NCBI GenBank assembly: GCA_964516325.1
Contig: CAZFAP010000115.1
Coordinates: 1-16,385, forward strand
Direction of reading: 5' to 3'
From: CAZFAP01 sp964516325
GTDB taxonomy: Bacteria; Auribacterota; JABMQX01
DNA: 16,385 nucleotides
Below, in pieces: positions 7,777 through 14,949 of the stretch (the stretch's first letter is position 1; every line of letters begins with the position of its first letter). Below the pieces are notes generated by a model. The model did not search any database and was not told the origin of the DNA. It saw nothing but the letters and a program-made list of their open reading frames with translations. The position numbers were made by a program, and so were the translations under genes.

Positions 7777-8817
7777 TCAACGCGCGGCGGGACCGTTTGA
7801 CTTCGGGCGGTTTCTCGCGGCCTTCAGAGAGCCCAGTGGTACCCGCTGGCCCTTCTCATAAATAAACGTGTACTTCCCCCGCTGGGCCTTTTCAACCTGC
7901 ACGAGCTTGTCAAATATATCGGGGTGCACCTCTGAAAGGGCCTCAAAGTCCGCCTTACACTTATAAGCTCCGCACCAACATTCCCCGGAAGTCCCGAGGT
8001 CCGCGGTCGGATTTTCGGGCAGCTTGTTGCGCCTGATGTAGCACTCAACTGTGGCGTCGGACCAACCGAAAAGAGGACTCACGCAGATAGAACGGAATGA
8101 CGGATGGAACCAAACCGGGACATATTTGGCGCGAATTGACGACTCCGCTGCACGTATGCCGTCGTAAACGACTTTCGGGCCCGGAACCGTGGCGAGATAT
8201 CTTCTAATCGGAGCGATCTTCAACGTTTCACAGCACCAACGTGACTTCACACCCGGGATCCCCCACCTTTTGGCAAGGTCGAAATAGTCATATGGAGGCC
8301 TTACTACGACGAGAGGAACTCCCATCATCTCGCAGACTTCTTTGACATATCTCTCGACTTCCGGGAACCCTGCCGTCGTGTCAGCATGCACTGCCGTCAC
8401 CTCAACACCAGCTCTCTCGCCAATTTCCCTCATATACTCGAGTAGACACAGGCTGTCTCTTCCACCGCTGAACAGAAGGTATGGTTTGCCCATCCGAAGC
8501 GTCTTTAGAACGTCCCTTGACGTTATCCCGATTTCCCCCCTTGCCACGGCCGCCTGCTCAGGTTCCAAGAGACAGGCCTCGAAATATCCGTCACCATCAG
8601 TGTGGACGACATAGAGCGGTTTAATGGCCGTCCCGGGTTTCCACTTGGAAATTAGCGTGCCGCTTCTGCGACAGCTTGGGCAGGGCACCTGGAGCCCATA
8701 CAGAGCCCGCGAGGCGATCTGCTTGGCGGCAATGGCCCAAGCAGCGTCATATCCGCGCCTGCCATTGCGTGGACCAGGTCCGTCAAAGGCTGCGTCCCTT
8801 TTCTCAGTTCTTCTCAC
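7777..8817 (-). CDS. PAPS reductase-like PP-loop protein with N-terminal zinc knuckle
   Basis: This encodes 346 aa. The GTG start overlaps the upstream nuclease-like stop as GTGA. A Shine-Dalgarno is weak, suggesting translational coupling. The N-terminal region has CPSC (46-49), then YVVH (H72) and C82, a plausible zinc ribbon. The PP-loop ATP-pyrophosphatase motif SGGRDS is at 117-122. Further PAPS-reductase-family marks are HADTTAGFPE (144-153), GVKSRWCCETLKIAPI (189-204), GIRAAES (220-226) and a C-terminal GECWCGAYKC (279-288). The CC pair (195-196) with C280/C282/C287 about 85 residues later resembles the CC ... CxxC Fe-S site of assimilatory APS reductases, but with CxC spacing. Relatives include IbrA and, distantly, DndC. 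It probably adenylates a substrate or handles sulfur. It is not an ordinary CysH, because no sulfate-assimilation genes are nearby. Confidence 0.88.
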   Translation of the reverse strand: MRRTEKRDAAFDGPGPRNGRRGYDAAWAIAAKQIASRALYGLQVPCPSCRRSGTLISKWKPGTAIKPLYVVHTDGDGYFEACLLEPEQAAVARGEIGITSRDVLKTLRMGKPYLLFSGGRDSLCLLEYMREIGERAGVEVTAVHADTTAGFPEVERYVKEVCEMMGVPLVVVRPPYDYFDLAKRWGIPGVKSRWCCETLKIAPIRRYLATVPGPKVVYDGIRAAESSIRAKYVPVWFHPSFRSICVSPLFGWSDATVECYIRRNKLPENPTADLGTSGECWCGAYKCKADFEALSEVHPDIFDKLVQVEKAQRGKYTFIYEKGQRVPLGSLKAARNRPKSNGPAAR

Positions 8818-9449
8818 TTATCGAGCTTTCGGAGCTGATCAACGAAGTCCATCCAACCCTGTTCGTCGTACTCCTGGCCCAGCCGACCTTCCTGTAATGT
8901 GTAGAGGTACCAGAACCTTTCGTAGCCCGCCTCGAGCGCACGCATCCGCAAGAAGCCCACCCTACGAGGCCTACAACACTCTGCAAAGAGCCATACACGT
9001 CGGACGTGGCCTTGGAGCTTCTGGACGTAGCGCGTGGTCTTCTCATCGATCGCGTCGAGGCCCGACTTGCACTCTATGACGACCTTCGCGTGCTCAGGGC
9101 GGATGAAGCGAAAGTCCATCACCCTCTTACCGACACTATCATGTCCGTCCCATGCGAAGGGGTGCTTTTTCTCATGAACGATGACGTCGCATTCCGGGGA
9201 GCAGCTCTTATCGCCGAGGATTGCTCCCCAGCACGCTTTCAGCTTTGTCTCGCGTAGTACCTTGCGAATGCTGTAGACGAGCAACGAAGAGAAGCGGAGG
9301 CCGCGGACGAAGGGGAGGACCCACCTTCGGGCGTCAAACATGTCCTCGTCCAGCCGCCACTCTGCCAGCTTTGCGCAGAGCCCCTTGTAGGTCTCCGTCA
9401 GGAATCCGCGCTCCAAGCCCTGCGGAACTCCAGTTGACGACGCTTCCAT
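8814..9449 (-). CDS. PD-(D/E)XK nuclease-like protein
   Basis: This encodes 211 aa. The ATG at 9449 is preceded by GGGAGGGTGAGGG and lies 7 nt after the upstream ParB-like stop. The central region reads as a restriction-endonuclease-like core: SPECDVIVHEKK with Asp88, then about 35 residues later VVIECKSGLD with Glu126-x-Lys128. This fits the D ... (D/E)xK metal-binding pattern of PD-(D/E)XK enzymes; layout and length recall DUF6602-type nucleases. The N-terminal 75 residues are helical and rich in charged and aromatic residues. The C-terminal part (about 150-211) has FWYLYTLQEG and a charged tail. I see no methyltransferase or specificity subunit beside it. The fold is inferred by eye from one motif, so an alternative function is possible. 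Confidence 0.65.
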   Translation of the reverse strand: MEASSTGVPQGLERGFLTETYKGLCAKLAEWRLDEDMFDARRWVLPFVRGLRFSSLLVYSIRKVLRETKLKACWGAILGDKSCSPECDVIVHEKKHPFAWDGHDSVGKRVMDFRFIRPEHAKVVIECKSGLDAIDEKTTRYVQKLQGHVRRVWLFAECCRPRRVGFLRMRALEAGYERFWYLYTLQEGRLGQEYDEQGWMDFVDQLRKLDK

Positions 9450-9456
9450 ATGGCCC

Positions 9457-10143
9457 TCACCCTCCCCGAATTGCGGACACCACTACCTTGCGCTTTGTCG
9501 TGCGCAGCTCCTTCGCGCGCGCCTGAAGACGCCTCCGACCCTCTTCGTTTACCGTCACCGATCCGACGGTCCCATCCGCCTCAACGGATACCACATTTCT
9601 CTTACCGATGACCTTTGCAAAACGGGCACGCAGTCCAGGCAAATCTGCCGCATCCCGGCACACCGGAAACTTGATGACGTACCTTTTCACATCGCGCGTC
9701 CTTTTAATCCGCCGTATCGCCCGCTGAACTGACCTGCGAGGGTTTCTCTTCAGGAAGGATACGAGATCCCTAACGTCCCTCGGCCCCAGCTTCCCACTGA
9801 GGTACTGCTCAGCCACGGCCACCTGGTCGGCCTCGGGCAGCATGCTCAGGCGGTAAGCAGCGTCTACGCTGCTTACCCGCCCTTCGGCGATCATCCGCTT
9901 GACCACGGGCGATAACCCCTCCACGCTTGCGAACTCCCGCAGCATCTCTGCACTGATCCCGACGACGTTCGCGACAGCCTTGAGGCTCCCAAGCCCCCGC
10001 CGAGCCACCCCGAGTTCGCGCGCTATCTTAAGAAGGTCGGGGCCCCGCCGAACCCGTCGCGTGCCTGCCAGAAGATACGCCAGTGCCCTTTCCAGGCGGG
10101 CGTCCGAGACTCTGTCCCCGCGTTCCTGCGTGGCTTTGGTCAC
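9457..10143 (-). CDS. ParB-like HTH protein lacking the N-terminal domain
   Basis: This encodes 228 aa from a GTG at 10143 that overlaps the upstream stop as GTGA. GGGAGG lies 9 nt before it, a strong ribosome-binding site, so I prefer this start to the in-frame GTG at 10170. Residues about 52-72 (LKAVANVVGISAEMLREF) form the HTH. Residues 77-130 (LSPVVKRMIAEGRVSSVDAAY ... GPRDVRDLV) continue in the style of the ParB/KorB DNA-binding domain. The 'GERRxxA' N-terminal domain is absent. Residues 134-155 are strongly basic (NPRRSVQRAIRRIKRTRDVK). The C-terminal 70 residues form an unrecognised domain, perhaps for dimerisation. Paired with the full-length ParB upstream, it looks like a second DNA-binding subunit. 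Confidence 0.72.
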   Translation of the reverse strand: MTKATQERGDRVSDARLERALAYLLAGTRRVRRGPDLLKIARELGVARRGLGSLKAVANVVGISAEMLREFASVEGLSPVVKRMIAEGRVSSVDAAYRLSMLPEADQVAVAEQYLSGKLGPRDVRDLVSFLKRNPRRSVQRAIRRIKRTRDVKRYVIKFPVCRDAADLPGLRARFAKVIGKRNVVSVEADGTVGSVTVNEEGRRRLQARAKELRTTKRKVVVSAIRGG

Positions 10144-11060
10144 CCGATATAACCTCCCTTCCGAAGCCACTCCTCAAGCGCCAGAGCGGCGATTTCTTCC
10201 GGCTGTATCTCCAAAGCTTTGCTGGCCCTCTCAAGACCGCGCCGAATCGGCACAGTAAGGTCCACCAAAATCGTTCGCCGAACCCGCGGCATCCTTGCGC
10301 GCTCTTCCATCTGCTCAACCGGGGCACCCGGGTCCTCCCTCCCGTACTCCACGAGACGGCCCCTCTCCGTCGGCGTCAGCCTCACCATTACCTTCAGGAT
10401 GCGGTCCGCCTTTTCCTGGTCGTCCCCTGCGACGTCCAAGGCGCGCTTTACGTCATAGCCCCTGACCTTCCCTTCCCTGACCATCCTCATGGCCGCCTTG
10501 GACGCCCTCTCCTGTATCATAAGATACCTGTTGACTCTGGTCACAGACAGTCCACTGGCCTTAGCTACCCTCTGAACGCTCCTCCCCAGCCCGCGGTAAA
10601 GCTCTGTCACAGCATCCGCAGCATCAGCATCATTAATATCAACGCGGTGGACATTTTCGGCCAATGATCGGATCTTTGCCCCCACGTCACTCAGCTCACC
10701 AACAAACACCGCCTCAATGTCCTTCCACTTCGCGCCTCGTCTTGCCAAGATGGTCTTGTGCGCGAGGAACCTCCTTTGGCCAACGACTAACTTGTACGGA
10801 GGCTTCCCATACTCTCCCAGCAGCATGACAGGGCAAAGAAGCCCGAGCTGCTCGATGCTATCCGCCAGCTCATCCAGACCCTTATCAGCCCCGGACTTCC
10901 TCACGTTTAGGTCCTCGCTCACTTCGATGTCCGCTACGGGAATCTTGTATATGACCCTCTGCAACCGCTGCGATCCTTCGACCTCGCGAATCTCTCCGTC
11001 CTTCAGCGGGGAACCTACGCGCTCCTCACGCCTCCGGAGCCCCTCCATCTCTGTACTCAT
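10140..11060 (-). CDS. ParB/RepB/Spo0J family protein with ribbon-helix-helix-like tail
   Basis: This encodes 306 aa from the ATG at 11060, with AGAGGG 7 nt upstream. A GTG at 11102 is in frame but lies within the preceding small ORF. The ParB N-terminal domain spans about 36-140, with LNVRKSG (51-57), the box II-like GQRRFLAH (94-101, normally GERRxxA) and the box III-like LAENVHR (133-139). The HTH is about 163-183 (RVAKASGLSVTRVNRYLMI), followed by ParB-type helices to about 215. The tail at 261-302 (RTILVDLTVPIRRGLERA ... ALALEEWLRKGG) looks like a ribbon-helix-helix domain, which is unusual for chromosomal ParB. No parA ATPase is adjacent. It is therefore more likely a regulator or DNA-targeting component of the downstream genes than a segregation protein. 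Confidence 0.88.
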   Translation of the reverse strand: MSTEMEGLRRREERVGSPLKDGEIREVEGSQRLQRVIYKIPVADIEVSEDLNVRKSGADKGLDELADSIEQLGLLCPVMLLGEYGKPPYKLVVGQRRFLAHKTILARRGAKWKDIEAVFVGELSDVGAKIRSLAENVHRVDINDADAADAVTELYRGLGRSVQRVAKASGLSVTRVNRYLMIQERASKAAMRMVREGKVRGYDVKRALDVAGDDQEKADRILKVMVRLTPTERGRLVEYGREDPGAPVEQMEERARMPRVRRTILVDLTVPIRRGLERASKALEIQPEEIAALALEEWLRKGGYIG

Positions 11061-11224
11061 GGCCGGACCCTCTCTACAATTCTCTGGAACCCGCCGCACC
11101 ACGCCGCCGCCACGCGGCGCTCTCCGAGCGCCAGCTCCCGATGCCCATTGATACTGGGGACCTCTGTCCCCTTGCCCATTCCGTGCACCTCAAGGCGAGG
11201 CAGATGCGAGTTATCGAGCGTCAT
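11057..11224 (-). CDS. Possible small leader protein of the ParB operon
   Basis: This encodes 55 aa from the ATG at 11224; the frame is open to 11320. Its stop overlaps the parB-like start as ATGA, the same style of junction as those further down the operon. Codon third positions are strongly G/C rich, like the neighbours. The sequence (LEVHGMGKGTEVPSINGH, then LGERRVAAAWCGGFQRIVER) reads like a small soluble protein with a C-terminal helix; I do not recognise the family. The start is uncertain: the ribosome-binding site at 11224 is weak (TTGAG), and TTG at 11251 or GTG at 11242 are alternatives. It is antisense to the open upstream frame of the plus-strand exported protein, which I regard as untranslated there. 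Confidence 0.5.
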   Translation of the reverse strand: MTLDNSHLPRLEVHGMGKGTEVPSINGHRELALGERRVAAAWCGGFQRIVERVRP

Positions 11225-11549
11225 TATCTCAAGGCAGTGCACCTTAGTCAAGCGCTCTCCGGCCGCAGGCCTGGGGGGTCGTCCCGCTCGGGTATGGCGA
11301 TACCCGTGCGAAGCGAACATGGCCCTTGACGCGCGGAGTGCATGCGGCCAGAATCAGAGGCGGTTTCCCACGAGCCCTGCCATGGTTGGCGGCGTTGAGA
11401 TAGTCGCCCTCCACGGGGGGGCCGATCCCGTCAATGGTGCCGAGGAAATGAAATCGATCCCGCACACCCGCGCATGCGAGCGTACCGAACTGGGCGCGCC
11501 CCGTTTGGCACACATTTCTCTACTTGCAAGCGCCGGGACCTGGGGGCTT
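11225..11549. other. Divergent control region with no assigned gene
   Basis: This separates the minus-strand ParB operon from the exported-protein gene and should hold both promoters. Several frames are open on both strands because of the high GC content, but none has a recognisable domain or a good ribosome-binding site. I see no clear -35/-10 pair. If a longer leader protein exists, it could begin as far right as 11320. Confidence 0.45.
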
Positions 11550-13193
11550 GTGCACCGACACTGGGCCTCTCTGCGGGTCATTTCCTTTCTTCTTCATGGC
11601 TTCTTGTTGGGAATGAGTGCATGCGTTTGCTGCATAGCCCACGCACAGGGACGACTGCCGCTGACTTCCATTCCGACGCGAGTGACTCAGGACTCGGCGA
11701 AGTTCAGGAACGGCGACAGAATCTCCGGAACCGTGAGGGCGATTGATGGAGGCAAACTCTTGTTCAGCCTGGACCTCGTCGGGGAAACGGCGGCGTTTCC
11801 AATAGAGGCAATCTCCGGGCTCTCTTTTGCTGGACCGCCGCAGGACACGAAGGCTGAAGCCTCGACCGAGTCAATCGCCGCAGGTACGGGCGCCGCGGCC
11901 ACCACAACATCCAAGAAGAGTCCAACGGGGACAACTCCCGGTTCAGGATCGCTGTTCGCGCCCTCGCCGTCGGAGGGTCTGCAGCTTTCGGACGCGATTT
12001 ATCTCCGAGATGGAACCTATCTCAGCGCGACGGTCACCGGCGTGACGGCAAAGGAACTCAGAGCTCTGAGCACCATCCGGCCGTCCCCCGTCCAGACTGC
12101 CGAAGGGGAGCGGACCAGGATACCCGGAGCCTTGTCGGCGGGCGCGGGCACACAGCTCCTCAGCATCCCAAAGGACCAGGTCGTCGGAATCGGCTTCTGC
12201 CATCGGGACGATGCGGTGTTTCAAAGCGATTTCTCGTCGAGAGAACTGGTGGGAATCGTCCCCGCGCTCGGGAGTTGGAGCGTGGAGAAGGGGCAGCTCG
12301 TTCAGGCAAGCCCGGTCCCTTTCTGCCGCGCGTACATTCCGGCAGTGCAGGTCGGGATGATGAGGTACGAGTGGACGGCGGACCTTTCCGAGTCGAGCAT
12401 CGCCGGTCTTGCTTTTTATGCGGAGCGGTCCGACACACGCTTTGGCGACCTGGCGTACATGGCCACGATCAGAGACGACGTTCTGCATTTCTACAAGGTC
12501 ATCGGTGAAGCGAGACACGAGGGAAAAAGGGAGAGAATCAATTCGTCCGGTCCGCTCGTTCGTTTCAAAGTCGAGTACGATCCGCGAAACGGAGAAATCG
12601 TTCTCTGGGCGGGCGGGGACCTTCTAATGCGGCTCGTTGACCCGGCTCCGATTCAGCGGGGCGAATATGTCCTGCTCCATACGGAAGGAAAGGCGGCGTT
12701 TGACGACGTTAGGGTTACCCATCTCGTCGGGACGGTCAAGGACGCGAGCCACGACGCCAGCTCGGACACAGTTGTCCTCTCAAACGGCGACAGGGTGTCC
12801 GGTCAGCTCGTTGAGATTTACGACAAGATTGTGCTAAAGAACCCGTACACGTCCGCGGAGACCTCCATTGATCGAAGGAAAGTCCGTGCCGTCACATTCG
12901 CCTCCTTGGGTGCGACTGAAAAATCGCCGCCCTTGACCCTGCCGAGAATCTCCCTTTGGAATGGGGACGCCATCTGGGGTAAGATCCTCAGAATGAATGA
13001 GGACAAAGCCGTTGTGGAGACCTCTTTTGCGTCTGACCTGGTGGTTGCGAGGGACAATCTCCGCGTGGTCACCTTTCCACCCGCAGCGTCGTCGGCATCG
13101 TCCCCGGAGAGGACGGATGACGCGCTTCTGACTGTCGGCTTCGAAGAGGACAACCAGGAGCGTCAGAGAAACGCGGAAGGACCCCAACCATGA
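11550..13193 (+). CDS. Exported protein with repeated NGD modules and a jelly-roll-like domain
   Basis: This encodes 547 aa from the GTG at 11550, chosen because it places a signal peptide at the N-terminus. There are a few basic residues, then VISFLLHGFLLGMSACVCCI and an AHA|QG cleavage site near residue 33. The frame is open upstream to 11148, but that part has no signal-peptide logic. The mature protein shows four similar modules: RNGDRISGTV ... AISGLSF (53-93), LRDGTYLSATV ... VVGIGF (152-216), LSNGDRVSGQL ... VRAVTF (410-450) and LWNGDAIWGKI ... LRVVTF (469-509). A beta-rich LamG/DUF1080-like domain (about 224-391, ending AFDDVRV) lies between modules 2 and 3. An Ala/Thr/Ser linker spans 100-140. 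It is probably an envelope or periplasmic binding protein; function unknown. The stop overlaps smpB as ATGA. Confidence 0.75.
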   Translation: MHRHWASLRVISFLLHGFLLGMSACVCCIAHAQGRLPLTSIPTRVTQDSAKFRNGDRISGTVRAIDGGKLLFSLDLVGETAAFPIEAISGLSFAGPPQDTKAEASTESIAAGTGAAATTTSKKSPTGTTPGSGSLFAPSPSEGLQLSDAIYLRDGTYLSATVTGVTAKELRALSTIRPSPVQTAEGERTRIPGALSAGAGTQLLSIPKDQVVGIGFCHRDDAVFQSDFSSRELVGIVPALGSWSVEKGQLVQASPVPFCRAYIPAVQVGMMRYEWTADLSESSIAGLAFYAERSDTRFGDLAYMATIRDDVLHFYKVIGEARHEGKRERINSSGPLVRFKVEYDPRNGEIVLWAGGDLLMRLVDPAPIQRGEYVLLHTEGKAAFDDVRVTHLVGTVKDASHDASSDTVVLSNGDRVSGQLVEIYDKIVLKNPYTSAETSIDRRKVRAVTFASLGATEKSPPLTLPRISLWNGDAIWGKILRMNEDKAVVETSFASDLVVARDNLRVVTFPPAASSASSPERTDDALLTVGFEEDNQERQRNAEGPQP

Positions 13194-13654
13194 GCGAATT
13201 CAAGACCATCATCACCAACCGCAAGGCGCTGCGGAACTACAGCATCCTGGAAAAAATCGAGGCTGGCATCGCCCTCAAGGGAACCGAAGTCAAGTCCCTT
13301 CGCCTGGGGAAAGGCAATCTCGGCGACAGTTTCGCTAAGGTAGAGGACATGGAAGTCTTTCTCTACAACTTCCACATCAGTCCGTATGAGGCGGGAAACA
13401 TTCACAATCACGAGCCGCTTCGTCCGCGAAAGCTCCTCCTCCACAAGCAGCAGATACGAAGGCTCTGGGGGCAGACCTCCGTCAGAGGATTCTCGCTGAT
13501 TCCGCTGCGGCTCTATTTCAAAAACGGCAAGGTGAAGGTCGAGCTTGGGCTTGCCAAAGGGAAGAAACTCTACGACAGGAGGGAGGACATCAAACGCAAA
13601 GAAGCGGATGCCGAAGCCGAAAGAGCCATGAAAAAGTCGTCACGGAAGGAGTGA
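13190..13654 (+). CDS. smpB: SsrA-binding protein SmpB
   Basis: This 154-aa cytoplasmic protein binds tmRNA and delivers it to stalled ribosomes in trans-translation. It has the full family pattern: ITNRKALRNYSILEKIEAG (8-26), LKGTEVKSLRLGKGNLGDSF (29-48), HISPYEAGNIHNHEPLRPRK (62-81), a central beta-barrel segment (RGFSLIPLRLYFKNGKVKVE) and the basic C-terminal tail (GKKLYDRREDIKRKEADAEAE) that enters the ribosomal mRNA channel. The ATG overlaps the upstream stop as ATGA, and AAGGA lies about 9 nt before it. The tmRNA gene is not visible in this window. Length is normal (about 150-160 aa). Confidence 0.97.
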   Translation: MSEFKTIITNRKALRNYSILEKIEAGIALKGTEVKSLRLGKGNLGDSFAKVEDMEVFLYNFHISPYEAGNIHNHEPLRPRKLLLHKQQIRRLWGQTSVRGFSLIPLRLYFKNGKVKVELGLAKGKKLYDRREDIKRKEADAEAERAMKKSSRKE

Positions 13655-13729
13655 GATCGAGGCGTCCGCCGCCCGAAGAACCAAAGTCCCCACGGCAGGA
13701 TGGGCATTCCGCCGCTCTGCACCTCAACC

Positions 13730-14710
13730 TCATCGGACAGCGTTGGAATAAACGACCTTGACCCCCTCCGGCTCAAGTCCGAATTGCACTTCCTCAAGTT
13801 GGCAAAGCACCTCGCGCACCTTCCGCCGGTTCTCACCCTCACAGTAGAGCAATAGAAACCCGCCGCCGCCCGCTCCGAGGAGCTTCCCACCGACAGCCCC
13901 CGCGCGCAAAGCCCGCTCGTAGAATCCATCAATCTCGGGGTCGCTGATGCCGGGATTGATTTTTTTCTTCAGCATCCACCCCTCGTGAAGGATGTGCCCG
14001 AGATCCGCCAGGTTCTTTCCCTGACCGAGGACTTCCGCTGTCCTGAGCGCCAGGTCGCGAAGTTGGCGAAGAGAGTCCATCGCATTCGGAGTCCTCTCCT
14101 GCTGCACACGGAGAACGTCGCCCGCGTTTCTTCTTTTTCCCGTATAGAACAACAGGAGGTTTTTGCCGAGTTCTTCTCCGATCGCTTCAGAGCAACGGAT
14201 CGGCTCGACCTGCACGCTCTCGTCGGGGTTGAAGCGGATGTGCTTGATCCCCCCATACGCGGCGATGTACTGGTCCTGCTTTCCAATCGGCTCACCCAGG
14301 CGGTTGACCTCGATTTCGCAAGCCTCAAATGCGAGCCTCTCCGGAGTCGCCGGTTGCCCTTTGAACGCGTGAAGCGCCGCCAACAAGCCCACGGTGAAGC
14401 TGCTCGATGAACCGACCCCAGTCCCCGCCGGAATGTCCGCGACGGAAGTGATCTCGATCTGCCTTTTAATCCCACACAGCCTGAGGGCTTCTCGGACGAT
14501 TGGGTGCGCTATATCGTCAACCCGCTCGACGATTTCCGTCCTCGAATAACTGATTCGGAGCGTGTGGTCGAACCGCCGGTTGACCGTGATGTACATATAC
14601 TTATCAATCGCCGTGCTCGTGACCGCTCCTTGCTCGACGGAATAAAACGCACGAAGGTCTGTCCCACCTCCTGCAAAGCTAATCCTGAACGGCGTCCTGG
14701 TGACTATCAT
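13730..14710 (-). CDS. GHMP kinase, heptose-7-phosphate kinase type
   Basis: This encodes 326 aa from the ATG at 14710, which begins MIVTRTPFRISFAGGGTDL. The in-frame codons up to 14758 are not conserved in style. All three GHMP motifs are present: PFRISFAGGGTDL (7-19), the ATP-binding PAGTGVGSSSSFTVGLL (94-110) and KLLGAGGGGFLLLY (276-289), with KQD (144-146) as the likely catalytic region. The sequence resembles D-glycero-alpha-D-manno-heptose 7-phosphate kinases (HddA), which act in GDP-heptose synthesis for capsule, S-layer or lipopolysaccharide. No isomerase, phosphatase or nucleotidyltransferase partner lies in the window, so the substrate is uncertain; a fucose or other sugar kinase role is possible. 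It converges on smpB with a 75-nt gap. Confidence 0.9.
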   Translation of the reverse strand: MIVTRTPFRISFAGGGTDLRAFYSVEQGAVTSTAIDKYMYITVNRRFDHTLRISYSRTEIVERVDDIAHPIVREALRLCGIKRQIEITSVADIPAGTGVGSSSSFTVGLLAALHAFKGQPATPERLAFEACEIEVNRLGEPIGKQDQYIAAYGGIKHIRFNPDESVQVEPIRCSEAIGEELGKNLLLFYTGKRRNAGDVLRVQQERTPNAMDSLRQLRDLALRTAEVLGQGKNLADLGHILHEGWMLKKKINPGISDPEIDGFYERALRAGAVGGKLLGAGGGGFLLLYCEGENRRKVREVLCQLEEVQFGLEPEGVKVVYSNAVR

Positions 14711-14804
14711 CGTGATGACACTCTCCGAGCGTGAACTGTATTGAAGTCCCCCGGGCACTCCTGCAACCTCACCCGTGCACCTGCGGGGCCAAATCGCTGC
14801 CTGT

Positions 14805-14834
14805 AATGTATTTCACTCTCCAGCACGATGTCAA
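14805..14834 (-). promoter_or_regulatory. Probable promoter of the GHMP kinase gene
   Basis: On the minus strand a perfect TTGACA (14834-14829) is followed after 18 bp by TACATT (14810-14805; 4 of 6 matches to TATAAT). Transcription would start near 14798, about 90 nt before the ATG at 14710. It is the best match in this divergent spacer for that direction. Confidence 0.55.
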
Positions 14835-14881
14835 AAACTATCGGCACGAAGCGAACCGGGGCCGCGCGAAACGCGAATGAC

Positions 14882-14911
14882 TTAACCCCGCTGCGACCAG
14901 TGTGGTAAAAT
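14882..14911 (+). promoter_or_regulatory. Probable promoter of the 14950 membrane protein gene
   Basis: An extended -10, TGTGGTAAAAT, ends at 14911 (TAAAAT at 14906-14911). TTAACC at 14882-14887 is a 4/6 match to TTGACA with an 18-bp spacer. The start point would be near 14918, giving a leader of about 30 nt before the ATG at 14950. Confidence 0.5.
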
Positions 14912-14949
14912 CACTCCGTGTATGGCAACTCCCTCTCGGAGACTTAGCG

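Noticed and set aside
11148..11549. A 134-residue N-terminal extension of the exported protein
   Set aside because: It would bury the signal peptide internally and overlaps, on the opposite strand, the small ORF coupled to the ParB-like gene.
13655..13729. A tmRNA gene next to smpB
   Set aside because: The spacer is only 75 nt and contains neither a tag reading frame nor a tRNA-like end; no tmRNA is visible elsewhere in the window.
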